Below, piece by piece: positions 42,946-51,513 of a stretch of 64,000 bases of DNA; positions within the stretch are counted from its first letter, which is position 1, and each line of letters opens with the position of its first letter. A program made the position numbers and the translations under genes. The notes beneath the pieces are model-generated. The model did no database searches, was not told the origin of the DNA, and was given only the letters and a program-made list of their open reading frames with translations. Where the stretch lies: contig NZ_CP017141.1 in NCBI RefSeq assembly GCF_001721645.1, positions 6,200,001 through 6,264,000 on the forward strand, given 5' to 3'. This stretch comes from Pedobacter steynii. Its GTDB lineage: Bacteria > Bacteroidota > Bacteroidia > Sphingobacteriales > Sphingobacteriaceae.

Positions 42946-43529
42946 AGAGAACGGCCGTTCTGGTGCTTTTCATAAAGCTTTGTACATTTATCCTCATAGT
43001 CAGAATATATACTTTCGCTATATGTTTCCAGATTAATGGCTTTAAATTTCATTTTTGCTCTGATCGTTGGAATTTTAACCAATCTCCCTTCTCCATTATT
43101 GGCCGAAGTGTTAAAATAATTCCAATCTCCGAGGTAATCATGGGTCAATAGGTTTACACTGGATTCCCCGCTTCCATCATGGGTAGCACCACCAAATGAA
43201 TATCTACCTATACCAATCATCTGTACTTTTTTAGTGTTCTTATTATACCTGAATTGAGTTTTAAAACCAGCACGCATCCAGTCATTAAAAAATTCAAAGC
43301 CGTTTTTAGTGGCATTAATCCCTGAATTATCACTTAGATTTCCTATTGGCTGGCTTTGGATTTTTGCGAATTTCTGACTAGATAATTGGCAAACAATGGT
43401 TAATTCTTTTCTGGATAAATATACCGTATCCTTTATCCCATCATGATCTAAATCTTTTATTAATTTCTCCTGCCCAAAAACGAGCATGTGGGATAGTAAC
43501 AAGATAGAGGTAATAAGTGCTTTTTCCAT
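42942..43529 (-). CDS. Exported protein of unknown function with an EF-hand-like loop
   Basis: A 195-residue protein with a signal peptide (MEKALITSILLLSHMLVFG) followed by DLDHDGIKDTVYLS, a calcium-binding-like loop common in exported Bacteroidota proteins. The rest (IGIGRYSFGGATHDGSGESSVN-like segment, YLGDWNYFNTSANNGEGRLV) is unknown to me. It overlaps the 3' end of the PorE-like gene and follows a second unknown gene by 5 bases on the same strand. Confidence 0.72.
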   Translation of the reverse strand: MEKALITSILLLSHMLVFGQEKLIKDLDHDGIKDTVYLSRKELTIVCQLSSQKFAKIQSQPIGNLSDNSGINATKNGFEFFNDWMRAGFKTQFRYNKNTKKVQMIGIGRYSFGGATHDGSGESSVNLLTHDYLGDWNYFNTSANNGEGRLVKIPTIRAKMKFKAINLETYSESIYSDYEDKCTKLYEKHQNGRSL

Positions 43530-43534
43530 ACTGT

Positions 43535-43915
43535 CTATACAAAATCCAACACTGGATAATCCGGCGCTATAAATTCCAGCAGGCGTTTCCGGGTAATTAC
43601 CTGGTTTACTCTAAAAAAGGGGGCATCATCCAAGCGGGCCAATGAAGAAGTCGATTGCTGAACTAACCAGGCAACGAATAAATCCCTGTTCGGGAAGATT
43701 CGCGGTTCGGAAAAACTGCTATCCCATATTTCCGCATACAGGAATTCTTTTTTTTCATTCATGGCCATCCCCATACCACAATAGTCGCGATGGCCATATC
43801 TGAGTACATATCCTGATTCGAGTTTATCAGCTACCTGGCTAGCCAAAACAGGGCCAAACACTAAAGTATCTGATGCCAGTTTATACAGAGCTTCTTCATA
43901 TTCGTCCATATACAC
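43535..43915 (-). CDS. Protein of unknown function
   Basis: A 126-residue soluble protein (DEYEEALYKLASDTLVFGP, LRYGHRDYCGMGMAMNEKKE, NRDLFVAWLVQQSTSSL). No signal peptide and no recognisable family. The ATG at 43915 or one two codons later is the likely start. It lies between kdsA and the exported unknown gene with short gaps, probably cotranscribed with the latter. Confidence 0.65.
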   Translation of the reverse strand: MYMDEYEEALYKLASDTLVFGPVLASQVADKLESGYVLRYGHRDYCGMGMAMNEKKEFLYAEIWDSSFSEPRIFPNRDLFVAWLVQQSTSSLARLDDAPFFRVNQVITRKRLLEFIAPDYPVLDFV

Positions 43916-43939
43916 AAAATTAACAATCCGGTTACCTCA

Positions 43940-44755
43940 TTAGATCACCGCTTGTCTTAATCTGACCAGTTTTACCAGCAAATCTTCCAGTAAATCCAGG
44001 TGTAACATATTTGCTCCATCTGATTTTGCATTTGCAGGATCAGGGTGGGTTTCAATAAACAAACCATCCGCGCCAACCGCAATGGCTGCTTTTGCAATCG
44101 TTTCTATCAGTTCAGGCTTTCCTCCCGTTACTCCGGAACTCTGGTTCGGCTGTTGCAGGGAATGGGTACAATCCATTACTACGGGAACTCCGAAGGCCTG
44201 CATTTCCGGCAATCCGCGATAATCTACAATCAGGTCCTGATAACCGAAAGTATTTCCGCGATCCGTTAAGATTACCTTGTTGTTTCCTGATTCCACAATC
44301 TTTTCTACCGCAAACTTCATCGATCCTGCTGATAAAAACTGTCCTTTCTTTACGTTTACCACTTTGCCGGTATGAGCTGCTGCAATCAGCAGGTCTGTCT
44401 GGCGACATAGAAATGCCGGAATCTGCAATACATCCACATAAGCAGCAGCCATAGCCGCCTCTCCGCTTTCGTGGATATCAGTAACTGTTGGTACGTTAAA
44501 AGTCTTACCTATTTTCTCTAGTATTTTCAAAGCTTTTTCATCTCCTATTCCTGTAAATGAGCCGCCTTTTGAACGGTTGGCTTTACGATAGGATCCTTTA
44601 AAAATATAAGGGATATTTAGCTTATCAGTAATGGTAATGATTTTCTCAGCAATGCGTAAAGCAATCTCCTCTCCTTCAATGGCACATGGTCCGGCCATTA
44701 AAAAGAAGTTGTTGGAGCCCTGATGTTTTAAATTATCTAGTGGAAAATTGATCAT
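43940..44755 (-). CDS. kdsA: 3-deoxy-8-phosphooctulonate synthase
   Basis: The 271-residue protein shows the KdsA pattern: FFLMAGPCAIEGEE, FKGSYRKANRSKGGSFTGIG, VTDIHE, DVLQIPAFLCRQTDLL, KKGQFLSAG and DCTHSLQQPN. It condenses arabinose-5-phosphate with phosphoenolpyruvate to give Kdo-8-phosphate for the lipopolysaccharide core. The gene for the previous step (kdsD) lies 2.3 kb away on the other strand beyond recQ. Confidence 0.96.
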   Translation of the reverse strand: MINFPLDNLKHQGSNNFFLMAGPCAIEGEEIALRIAEKIITITDKLNIPYIFKGSYRKANRSKGGSFTGIGDEKALKILEKIGKTFNVPTVTDIHESGEAAMAAAYVDVLQIPAFLCRQTDLLIAAAHTGKVVNVKKGQFLSAGSMKFAVEKIVESGNNKVILTDRGNTFGYQDLIVDYRGLPEMQAFGVPVVMDCTHSLQQPNQSSGVTGGKPELIETIAKAAIAVGADGLFIETHPDPANAKSDGANMLHLDLLEDLLVKLVRLRQAVI

Positions 44756-44770
44756 TTCGTATTTTGTGTA

Positions 44771-46960
44771 TTAATTACCTAATTCAGACATGAACTTGAT
44801 CCGCATCAGCTGGATCTCTTCACGCGAATAATCTGTTTCACCTAATTCTTTTAGTGCTTCATCGATGGAATCATTTTCCGCAGACTGGAAGTAATCGAAT
44901 ACTTCATCCTGGCGGTCTTCGTCAATCAATTCATCTACAAAATAATTAAGGTTCAGCTTGGTGCCTGAATTTACAATGGCTTCGATCTCTTTTAAGATAT
45001 CGAAATAAGTGATGCCTTTGGATTTTGCAATATCTTCCAGACCAATCTGTCTGTCGATATTCTGGATAATCGAAACTTTAAGCTGCGATTTATTCGCCTG
45101 AGTTTTAATGATCAGGTCTATAGGGCGCTCAATGTCATTATCCTCTACATATTTCTTAATCAGCTCAATGAATGGGGAACCGAACTTCATGGCCTTTCCG
45201 TTTCCTACTCCGGAGATCTGTTTCAACTCATCCATTGCAATTGGATAATGCGTACACATCTCTTCTAAAGAAGGATCCTGGAATACCACAAATGGCGGTA
45301 CATTCTTTTGCTTGGCGATTTTCTTTCTAAGGTCCTTTAACAGCTGCAATAACTGTGTGTCCAGAGTTCCTGATCCATGTTTAACATCATCCTCGTCGTC
45401 ATCGGCTGCACTTTCAATCGGCTCATTGAGCAAAAATTTCAAGCTATAAGGATTTTCAATGAAATCCCTGCCATTATTGGTTAGCCTTAACAGTCCGTAA
45501 TTGTCAATATCCTTGGAAAGGAAATTGTTCAGTACGGCCTGACGAACCAGCGACTTCCAGTGATTTTCTCCTTCTACCATCCCCAATCCAAACTCAGGAA
45601 TCTTACCATGCTCATAAGCAATGGTTTGCGCGGTTTCTGAACCGGTAAAAATGTTCAGGATATGGGTATCATCAAATTTCTCTCCGATACGTTGAACCAG
45701 CTTCAATAAAATGAGCAGCGATTCTTCCGCATCAAAAAGTTTTTTAGGTTTCTTACAGTTATCGCACATACAGTTACAGCCCGTTTCATTGAAGTTTTCT
45801 CCAAAGTAATGCAGGATCTGCTTTCTGCGGCAAACGCCGGATTCTGCATAATCAATCACTTCTTTCAGGATCTGTGTTCCGATCTCCCGTTCAGACACCG
45901 GCTTATCCTTCATGAATTTCGCCAGTTTGTCTACATCCTTCTGTGCATAAAAAGCGATACATACCCCTTCACCACCATCTCTTCCAGCCCTGCCAGTTTC
46001 CTGGTAATAGCCTTCCATACTTTTAGGGATATCATGGTGGATCACGAAACGCACATCCGGTTTATCGATTCCCATACCGAAAGCAATGGTTGCCACGATA
46101 ACTTCCACATCCTCCATCAGGAATTTATCCTGAGTTTCCGCCCTTACCTTAGGCTCTAAGCCTGCATGGTAAGGCAAAGCTTTAATTCCGTTCAGGTTTA
46201 GTGATTCTGCTACTTCTTCTACCTTTTTGCGGCTCAGACAGTAAATGATCCCTGATTTTCCGGTATTGTACTTGATATACCGGATCATTTCCTTAATGAC
46301 ATCTCTTTTCGGACGGATCTCATAAAATAAATTCGGTCTGTTAAAGGATGATTTAAATAAGGTAGCATCCGACATCTGCAGGTTTTTAATGATGTCCTGC
46401 TGAACTTTCGGGGTAGCTGTAGCCGTTAACGCGATAATCGGGATACCATCCCCGAGGCCAGAGATCACTTGTCTGATCTTGCGGTATTCCGGGCGAAAAT
46501 CGTGTCCCCATTCCGAAATACAGTGGGCTTCATCAACCGCTACAAAAGATATCTTAATCAGTTTTAAAAACTCAATATTGTCCTGTTTGGAAAGCGATTC
46601 CGGGGCAACGTACAACAATTTTGTCTGCCCGCTTAGCAAATCACTCTTTACCTGGGTAATTTCGGCTTTATTTAAAGAAGAGTTTAAAAAGTGGGCGATG
46701 CTGTCGCTTCCACCGAAGGCCCTTAGCTGATCCACCTGATTTTTCATCAGAGCAATCAACGGCGATATAACAATTGCAGTTCCCTCGCTCATTAGCGCAG
46801 GTAACTGGTAACATATGGATTTCCCTCCACCGGTAGGCATAATAACAAACGTATTCTTTCCCTCAAGAACATTAGTGATGATAGACTCCTGATCACCTTT
46901 AAAATTATCAAAACCAAAAAAGGTTTGTAAGTTATCAAACAACGACTTTTTCACATCCAT
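44771..46960 (-). CDS. recQ: ATP-dependent DNA helicase RecQ
   Basis: A 729-residue helicase with Walker A (MPTGGGKSICYQLP), the VDEAHCISEWGHDF motif, GYYQETGRAGRDG, a zinc-binding region with cysteines (GVCRRKQILHYFG, CNCMCDNCKK), a winged-helix RQC domain and an HRDC domain (LKDLRKKIAKQKNVPPFVVF, GVGNGKAMKFG). It unwinds DNA in recombination and repair. It follows kdsA upstream by 15 bases on the same strand, and starts 89 bases from the divergent kdsD. Confidence 0.96.
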   Translation of the reverse strand: MDVKKSLFDNLQTFFGFDNFKGDQESIITNVLEGKNTFVIMPTGGGKSICYQLPALMSEGTAIVISPLIALMKNQVDQLRAFGGSDSIAHFLNSSLNKAEITQVKSDLLSGQTKLLYVAPESLSKQDNIEFLKLIKISFVAVDEAHCISEWGHDFRPEYRKIRQVISGLGDGIPIIALTATATPKVQQDIIKNLQMSDATLFKSSFNRPNLFYEIRPKRDVIKEMIRYIKYNTGKSGIIYCLSRKKVEEVAESLNLNGIKALPYHAGLEPKVRAETQDKFLMEDVEVIVATIAFGMGIDKPDVRFVIHHDIPKSMEGYYQETGRAGRDGGEGVCIAFYAQKDVDKLAKFMKDKPVSEREIGTQILKEVIDYAESGVCRRKQILHYFGENFNETGCNCMCDNCKKPKKLFDAEESLLILLKLVQRIGEKFDDTHILNIFTGSETAQTIAYEHGKIPEFGLGMVEGENHWKSLVRQAVLNNFLSKDIDNYGLLRLTNNGRDFIENPYSLKFLLNEPIESAADDDEDDVKHGSGTLDTQLLQLLKDLRKKIAKQKNVPPFVVFQDPSLEEMCTHYPIAMDELKQISGVGNGKAMKFGSPFIELIKKYVEDNDIERPIDLIIKTQANKSQLKVSIIQNIDRQIGLEDIAKSKGITYFDILKEIEAIVNSGTKLNLNYFVDELIDEDRQDEVFDYFQSAENDSIDEALKELGETDYSREEIQLMRIKFMSELGN

Positions 46961-47004
46961 TACGCGTATAAAATATTCAGTGCTATATTTACTTCAAAAT
47001 AACA

Positions 47005-47012
47005 TAATTTTG
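47005..47012 (+). promoter_or_regulatory. -7 promoter element for kdsD
   Basis: TAATTTTG matches TAnnTTTG, 37 bases before the TTG start of kdsD at 47050. Confidence 0.5.
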
Positions 47013-47049
47013 CACTAATTCAAAGCATCAATATACTAATTAATTCTGT

Positions 47050-48015
47050 TTGAAAAGTAAAAAATCTATTATCGAGGACGCAGTCAACACGTTACAGCTG
47101 GAAGCCCAGTCTATTTTGGGGCTGATTGATCATATAAATGATGATTTTATCCGGATTATCGACCTTATTCTGCAATGTAGAGGCCGTGTTATTGTTACAG
47201 GAATTGGTAAAAGCGCCATTATAGCGCAAAAAATTGTTGCAACTTTCAATTCTACTGGTACACCATCGATATTTATGCATGCGGCAGATGCCGTTCATGG
47301 TGACCTTGGAATGATCCAGAAAGACGACATTGTGATCTGTATTTCCAAGAGCGGAAATACCCCTGAAATTAAAGTATTGGCACCACTGTTGAAACAATCC
47401 GGCAACCTGATGATTGGCATGGTTGGACAGCTCAATTCCGAACTTGCTGTTCAGGCAGATCTGATTCTGAATACCACGGTTGCAAAAGAAGCCTGTCCAC
47501 ATAACCTAGCACCGACCACCAGTACTACCGCACAACTTGCCATGGGTGATGCCATTGCCATTTGTTTGTTAAATGCCAGAAATTTTAATGAAACTGATTT
47601 TGGCCGGTACCATCCTGGCGGCGCCCTAGGTAAACGCCTGTACCTCAAGGCCGGAGATATTGCACTTAAAAATCAAAAACCAAGTATCCCTCCCGATGCT
47701 TCTGTAAAAGATGTCATAATTGAAATTAGTCAAAACCGTTTAGGAGCAGTTGTTGTTATTGAGGCTGATGTGATTTTAGGAATCATTACTGACGGAGATA
47801 TCAGGAGAATGTTAGAAAAACATACTAATTTAGCCGACATTACGGCGAGCGATCTGATGAATGCCCGTCCTAAAACCATTGAGAAAGAATTCCTGGCAAT
47901 TAACGCTTTGGAAATGATTAAAGAAAACAACATTACCCAGTTACTGGTTACCGATGGTGGCGCTTATTTTGGGATGATACATTTACATGACCTTCTTCAG
48001 GAGGGGATAATTTAG
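47050..48015 (+). CDS. kdsD: Arabinose-5-phosphate isomerase (KdsD/KpsF family)
   Basis: The 321-residue protein has a SIS sugar-isomerase domain (GRVIVTGIGKSAIIAQKIVATFNSTGT, ICISKSGNTPEI, APTTSTTAQLAMGDA) and a C-terminal pair of CBS domains (~205-321), the typical build. It converts ribulose-5-phosphate to arabinose-5-phosphate, the substrate of KdsA. The start is TTG at 47050; no ATG is available near the conserved N-terminus. Confidence 0.95.
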   Translation: MKSKKSIIEDAVNTLQLEAQSILGLIDHINDDFIRIIDLILQCRGRVIVTGIGKSAIIAQKIVATFNSTGTPSIFMHAADAVHGDLGMIQKDDIVICISKSGNTPEIKVLAPLLKQSGNLMIGMVGQLNSELAVQADLILNTTVAKEACPHNLAPTTSTTAQLAMGDAIAICLLNARNFNETDFGRYHPGGALGKRLYLKAGDIALKNQKPSIPPDASVKDVIIEISQNRLGAVVVIEADVILGIITDGDIRRMLEKHTNLADITASDLMNARPKTIEKEFLAINALEMIKENNITQLLVTDGGAYFGMIHLHDLLQEGII

Positions 48016-48030
48016 ATTTTTAGATTGAGC

Positions 48031-49122
48031 ATGAATAAAAATAATTACGCACTTATAATGGCCGGTGGCGTTGGCAGTCGATTTTGGCCGGTAAGCAGAA
48101 CAGAATATCCTAAGCAGTTCATTGATTTTTTTGGCATTGGTAAAACACTGATTCAAAGCACATACGAACGATTCCTAAGGGTTTGTCCTCCGGAAAATAT
48201 TTTTGTGGTTACCAATGAGATTTATACCGATATCGTAAAAACGCAATTGCCTGATTTAGCAGAAAATCAAATTCTGGCTGAGCCGATAATGCGCAATACG
48301 GCACCATGCATCTCTTATGGTTCCATGAAAATTCTGAATCTGAATCCTGAGGCGACGATTGTTGTTGCCCCTTCAGATCACACCATTACCAATCAGGACG
48401 CTTTTATTGCGGCTATAGAACAGTCTTTAAAAGCCGCTTCGGAAAATGACTGTCTGATTACACTGGGCATTAAACCCAGCAGACCGGATACCGGATACGG
48501 CTACATTCAGTACGTGGAAAACACACTGGAAACCGATAAACAGATCCATAAGGTTAAAATATTCACAGAAAAGCCGAATCTGGACCTTGCAAAATCATTT
48601 ATTCAAAGTGGCGACTTCCTCTGGAACGCCGGGATATTTATCTGGTCTGCGAGGTCGATCACCAAAGCCTTCGCCAAGCACCTTCCGGAGATGCATGAGA
48701 TCTTCCTTCAAGGAAATCCACTATACAACACCAATAATGAAACCGAGTTCATTAGCGTGGCTTATCAACAGTGCACCAACATTTCAATCGATTTCGGAAT
48801 TATGGAAAAAGCAGATAATGTATATGTCCTTCCTGCCGATTTCGGATGGTCAGACCTGGGTACATGGGCCTCGATCTATGACATTGCGGAGCACGACTAC
48901 GTAGGTAATGCCGTTATTCCTGCAGAGAAAGTGATGATGTTTGACTCTTCAAACTGTATGGTAAACGTCCCTAAAGACAAACTCGTCATCCTTCAGGGTT
49001 TACATGATTATATTGTGGTGGAGTCGAACAACACCTTGATGATCTGCCCAAGAACCGAAGAACAAAACATTAAACAGATTGTAGCCGATGTAAAATCTAA
49101 ATTCGGTACAAAGTATATATAA
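48031..49122 (+). CDS. manC: Mannose-1-phosphate guanylyltransferase
   Basis: A 363-residue nucleotidyltransferase with the signature MAGGVGSRFWPVSRTEYPKQF, FVVTNEIY, EPIMRNTAPC, VAPSDHTI and FTEKPNLDLA. It makes GDP-mannose from mannose-1-phosphate and GTP and lacks the fused isomerase domain of bifunctional ManC/AlgA. The ATG at 48031 is preferred to a TTG two codons upstream. It follows kdsD by 15 bases, so sugar-nucleotide genes for the envelope are grouped here. Confidence 0.93.
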   Translation: MNKNNYALIMAGGVGSRFWPVSRTEYPKQFIDFFGIGKTLIQSTYERFLRVCPPENIFVVTNEIYTDIVKTQLPDLAENQILAEPIMRNTAPCISYGSMKILNLNPEATIVVAPSDHTITNQDAFIAAIEQSLKAASENDCLITLGIKPSRPDTGYGYIQYVENTLETDKQIHKVKIFTEKPNLDLAKSFIQSGDFLWNAGIFIWSARSITKAFAKHLPEMHEIFLQGNPLYNTNNETEFISVAYQQCTNISIDFGIMEKADNVYVLPADFGWSDLGTWASIYDIAEHDYVGNAVIPAEKVMMFDSSNCMVNVPKDKLVILQGLHDYIVVESNNTLMICPRTEEQNIKQIVADVKSKFGTKYI

Positions 49123-49145
49123 CCAGAATCTTATCTTTTTTTAAT

Positions 49146-49190
49146 ACATCCGGGTTTTAGCATTTGCCAGAATCCGGATGTTATTGTTTT
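49146..49190 (+). terminator. Intrinsic terminator after manC
   Basis: ACATCCGG (49146-49153) pairs with CCGGATGT (49174-49181), with the inner bases able to pair partly, and is followed by TATTGTTTTT. Confidence 0.65.
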
Positions 49191-49220
49191 TAACAATTTT
49201 GCCCCAAATTTTTCTTCACA

Positions 49221-50492
49221 ATGAGTAAGTATTTATACGGAATTGATTTTGGCACAACCAATTCTGCCCTATCTATCTATGACAACGAAAAAAAAGAGAT
49301 CATCTCTACGATTACAGTTCCTTCCATTCTGTATTTCCAGAACGAACTCAGCGCCACAGAACCTGTACATCATTTTGTAGGTGAAGATGCCATAGAAGCC
49401 TATCTGAAAGACGGCATGAAAGGCCGCTTTATGAAGTCTATTAAGAGAATCCTTCCCAGAAGCAGTTTTATAGAAACCCGGGTATACAACAAAAAATACA
49501 ATGCTTCAGACCTGGTCACCCTGATTTTAAAAGATCTGAAGCTGAAAGCAGATGAGATCATCAGATACGATTGTCAGAAGGCAATTATTGGCAGACCCGT
49601 ATTCTTTGATGACGACAATACCGCAAAAGATGCCCTGGCTCAGAAACGCCTCAATAAAGCAGCGGAGAATGCCGGATTTACAGATATCCGTTTTCAGTTT
49701 GAGCCTATTGGTGCTGCCTTTGCTTACGAAAAAACCATCACAAAAAAAGAGAAAGTACTCGTAGCAGATTTGGGTGGTGGTACAACCGACTTCACCTACC
49801 TCATTCTTGATCCGGAAAAAGTAGGTAGTAAAGACCGTAGAAATGACATCCTGGCAACTGGTGGTATTTATATCGGCGGAGATAGCTTTGATTCGTCCTT
49901 CATGTGGGACCGTGGAACACCTCATTTTGGGAAAGAAACCCTTTATGAAGCTGCTCCCGGAAAGATGTTAACCGTTCCAAACTCCTATTTCAGCAACATC
50001 TGTTCCTGGGAACAAATGAACTTCTTCAATGGCTTAAGGGTGAGAAATGACCTTCAAAACTATTATCATTACTCAAAACAGGACCCAAAGCTCAAGAATC
50101 TGATTACGCTAACCGACCATAACCTGGGCTACTCTCTATTCCAATCCATAGAGAAAACCAAAGTTCAGTTGTCGAAAAGCAGCAATGCCCCTTTTGCCTA
50201 TAGGAAAATGGAAATAGAGATTGATGAACAGGTTTCTCTTGACCAATACAATACAATCATCCATAAAGATCTGAGGAAAATCAGCATGTATCTGGATGAA
50301 TTCATTCTTAAACATCAGATTAAGGCAGAGGAAATCGACAGTTTATTCCTTACCGGCGGAACATCCCTGGTGGCAGCCGTTAAAAGCTTATTCAACAGCA
50401 GATTTCCTGGTGTACCGGTGAATTCAGGAGATAATTTTATCAGTGTAGCCAAGGGATTGGCCTATAGCGGATATTTATTTGAAGAAGCTTAA
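49221..50492 (+). CDS. Hsp70-family ATPase without substrate-binding domain (YegD-like)
   Basis: A 423-residue actin-fold ATPase with the Hsp70 nucleotide-binding motifs GIDFGTTNSALSIY (phosphate 1), LVADLGGGTTDFTYLI (phosphate 2) and LFLTGGTSLVAAVK (adenosine). The C-terminal substrate-binding domain of DnaK is missing, as in E. coli YegD. No co-chaperone gene is nearby; its clients are unknown. It is flanked by terminators on both sides and so appears to be a separate unit. Confidence 0.9.
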   Translation: MSKYLYGIDFGTTNSALSIYDNEKKEIISTITVPSILYFQNELSATEPVHHFVGEDAIEAYLKDGMKGRFMKSIKRILPRSSFIETRVYNKKYNASDLVTLILKDLKLKADEIIRYDCQKAIIGRPVFFDDDNTAKDALAQKRLNKAAENAGFTDIRFQFEPIGAAFAYEKTITKKEKVLVADLGGGTTDFTYLILDPEKVGSKDRRNDILATGGIYIGGDSFDSSFMWDRGTPHFGKETLYEAAPGKMLTVPNSYFSNICSWEQMNFFNGLRVRNDLQNYYHYSKQDPKLKNLITLTDHNLGYSLFQSIEKTKVQLSKSSNAPFAYRKMEIEIDEQVSLDQYNTIIHKDLRKISMYLDEFILKHQIKAEEIDSLFLTGGTSLVAAVKSLFNSRFPGVPVNSGDNFISVAKGLAYSGYLFEEA

Positions 50493-50528
50493 ATCAATTG
50501 GGGAGCCTCGGCTCCCCAATTGATTTAA
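50489..50528. terminator. Intrinsic terminator, long perfect palindrome
   Basis: A perfect 19-base inverted repeat with a 2-base centre (left arm 50489-50507, right arm 50510-50528, core GGGGAGCC-tc-GGCTCCCC) lies between the convergent Hsp70-like and rlmB genes and includes the last two bases of the Hsp70-like stop codon. Confidence 0.85.
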
Positions 50529-50536
50529 ATATGATA

Positions 50537-51304
50537 TTACAACTGACGTTGTCTGATGGCTTCGTAGAGGATAACTCCGGCAGATACCGAAACATTCAAT
50601 GAGCTGATTTCTCCGATCATAGGAATTTTAGCCAGGTGGTTTGCCATTCTCATGATGTCATTAGAAATCCCTTCATCTTCTGCTCCCATTACGATTGCTG
50701 TAGGAACAGTATAATCGGGTACATAGATCAGGTCATTTGTTTTTTCAGTACAAGCTACAATCTGCAATCCGCAATCCTGTAAAAATAAAGCTGTTTTATG
50801 AAGATTCGGGTGCCTGCATACCGGAATGGTAAATAAGGCTCCGGCAGAAGTTTTGATAGCGTCTGCATTGATCTGGGCAGAATTTTTGGTGGGTACTACA
50901 ATCGCGTGAACTCCCGCGCAGGCTGCAGTTCTGGCAATCGCCCCCATGTTACGCACATCAGTAATGCCATCCAGGATCAGGATCAATGGTGTCTCCCCTT
51001 TTTCATAGACTGCAGGAATAATGTCTTCAATTTTCTGGAAGGTAATGGAAGAAATCACCGCGATCACACCCTGATGATTCTTCTGGGTCATCCGGTTTAA
51101 TTTTTCTACCGGCACATTGTGAATCGGGGCATCAACCTCCTTTAAAAGGGCCTTCAATTCCAGCATCAGGTCTCCGGACAAACCCCGTTGAATATAAATA
51201 CTTTCAATATCTTTAGCAGCTTTAATTGCTTCTATTACAGCACGTATACCAAATACGAATTCATTATTTTCTTTAGCTCTCGGGGCTCTCCTGGAATTTT
51301 CCAT
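50537..51304 (-). CDS. rlmB: 23S rRNA 2'-O-methyltransferase, RlmB/TrmH family
   Basis: A 255-residue SPOUT methyltransferase with an N-terminal L30-like substrate domain (FVFGIRAVIEAIKAAKDIESIYIQRGL) and the knot motifs LDGITDVRNMGAIARTA, VMGAEDEGIS and IPMIGEISSLNVSVSAGVILYE. It methylates the ribose of a guanosine (G2251 in E. coli) in 23S rRNA. I chose the ATG at 51304 because a -7 element lies just upstream of it; the longer frame (51391) would begin before that element with a segment of no similarity. Confidence 0.92.
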   Translation of the reverse strand: MENSRRAPRAKENNEFVFGIRAVIEAIKAAKDIESIYIQRGLSGDLMLELKALLKEVDAPIHNVPVEKLNRMTQKNHQGVIAVISSITFQKIEDIIPAVYEKGETPLILILDGITDVRNMGAIARTAACAGVHAIVVPTKNSAQINADAIKTSAGALFTIPVCRHPNLHKTALFLQDCGLQIVACTEKTNDLIYVPDYTVPTAIVMGAEDEGISNDIMRMANHLAKIPMIGEISSLNVSVSAGVILYEAIRQRQL

Positions 51305-51322
51305 CTTTCTTAAATTGAAGCG

Positions 51323-51330
51323 CAAAAATA
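51323..51330 (-). promoter_or_regulatory. -7 promoter element for rlmB
   Basis: The minus strand reads TATTTTTG, matching TAnnTTTG, 19 bases before the ATG at 51304. It supports that start over the one at 51391. Confidence 0.5.
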
Positions 51331-51500
51331 GCTGAAATATTACGATTAAAGGAAACCTATTTTTTCCCGGGGCTAAGTCCGTCTTATCCACATAGTTCTG
51401 TTGGAAAATAAGTTCGATTTGGCAAGGCGGTAGTAGAATTCCGGTATTTGATCTTTTTAAATGTTCATAAAAGAATTAAGCAAAGGACTTAATTTTTGTA

Positions 51501-51508
51501 TATTTTTG
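51501..51508 (+). promoter_or_regulatory. -7 promoter element for dnaB
   Basis: TATTTTTG matches TAnnTTTG directly before the ATG at 51514, implying a very short leader and excluding the upstream TTG start at 51496. Confidence 0.5.
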
Positions 51509-51513
51509 TGCCT

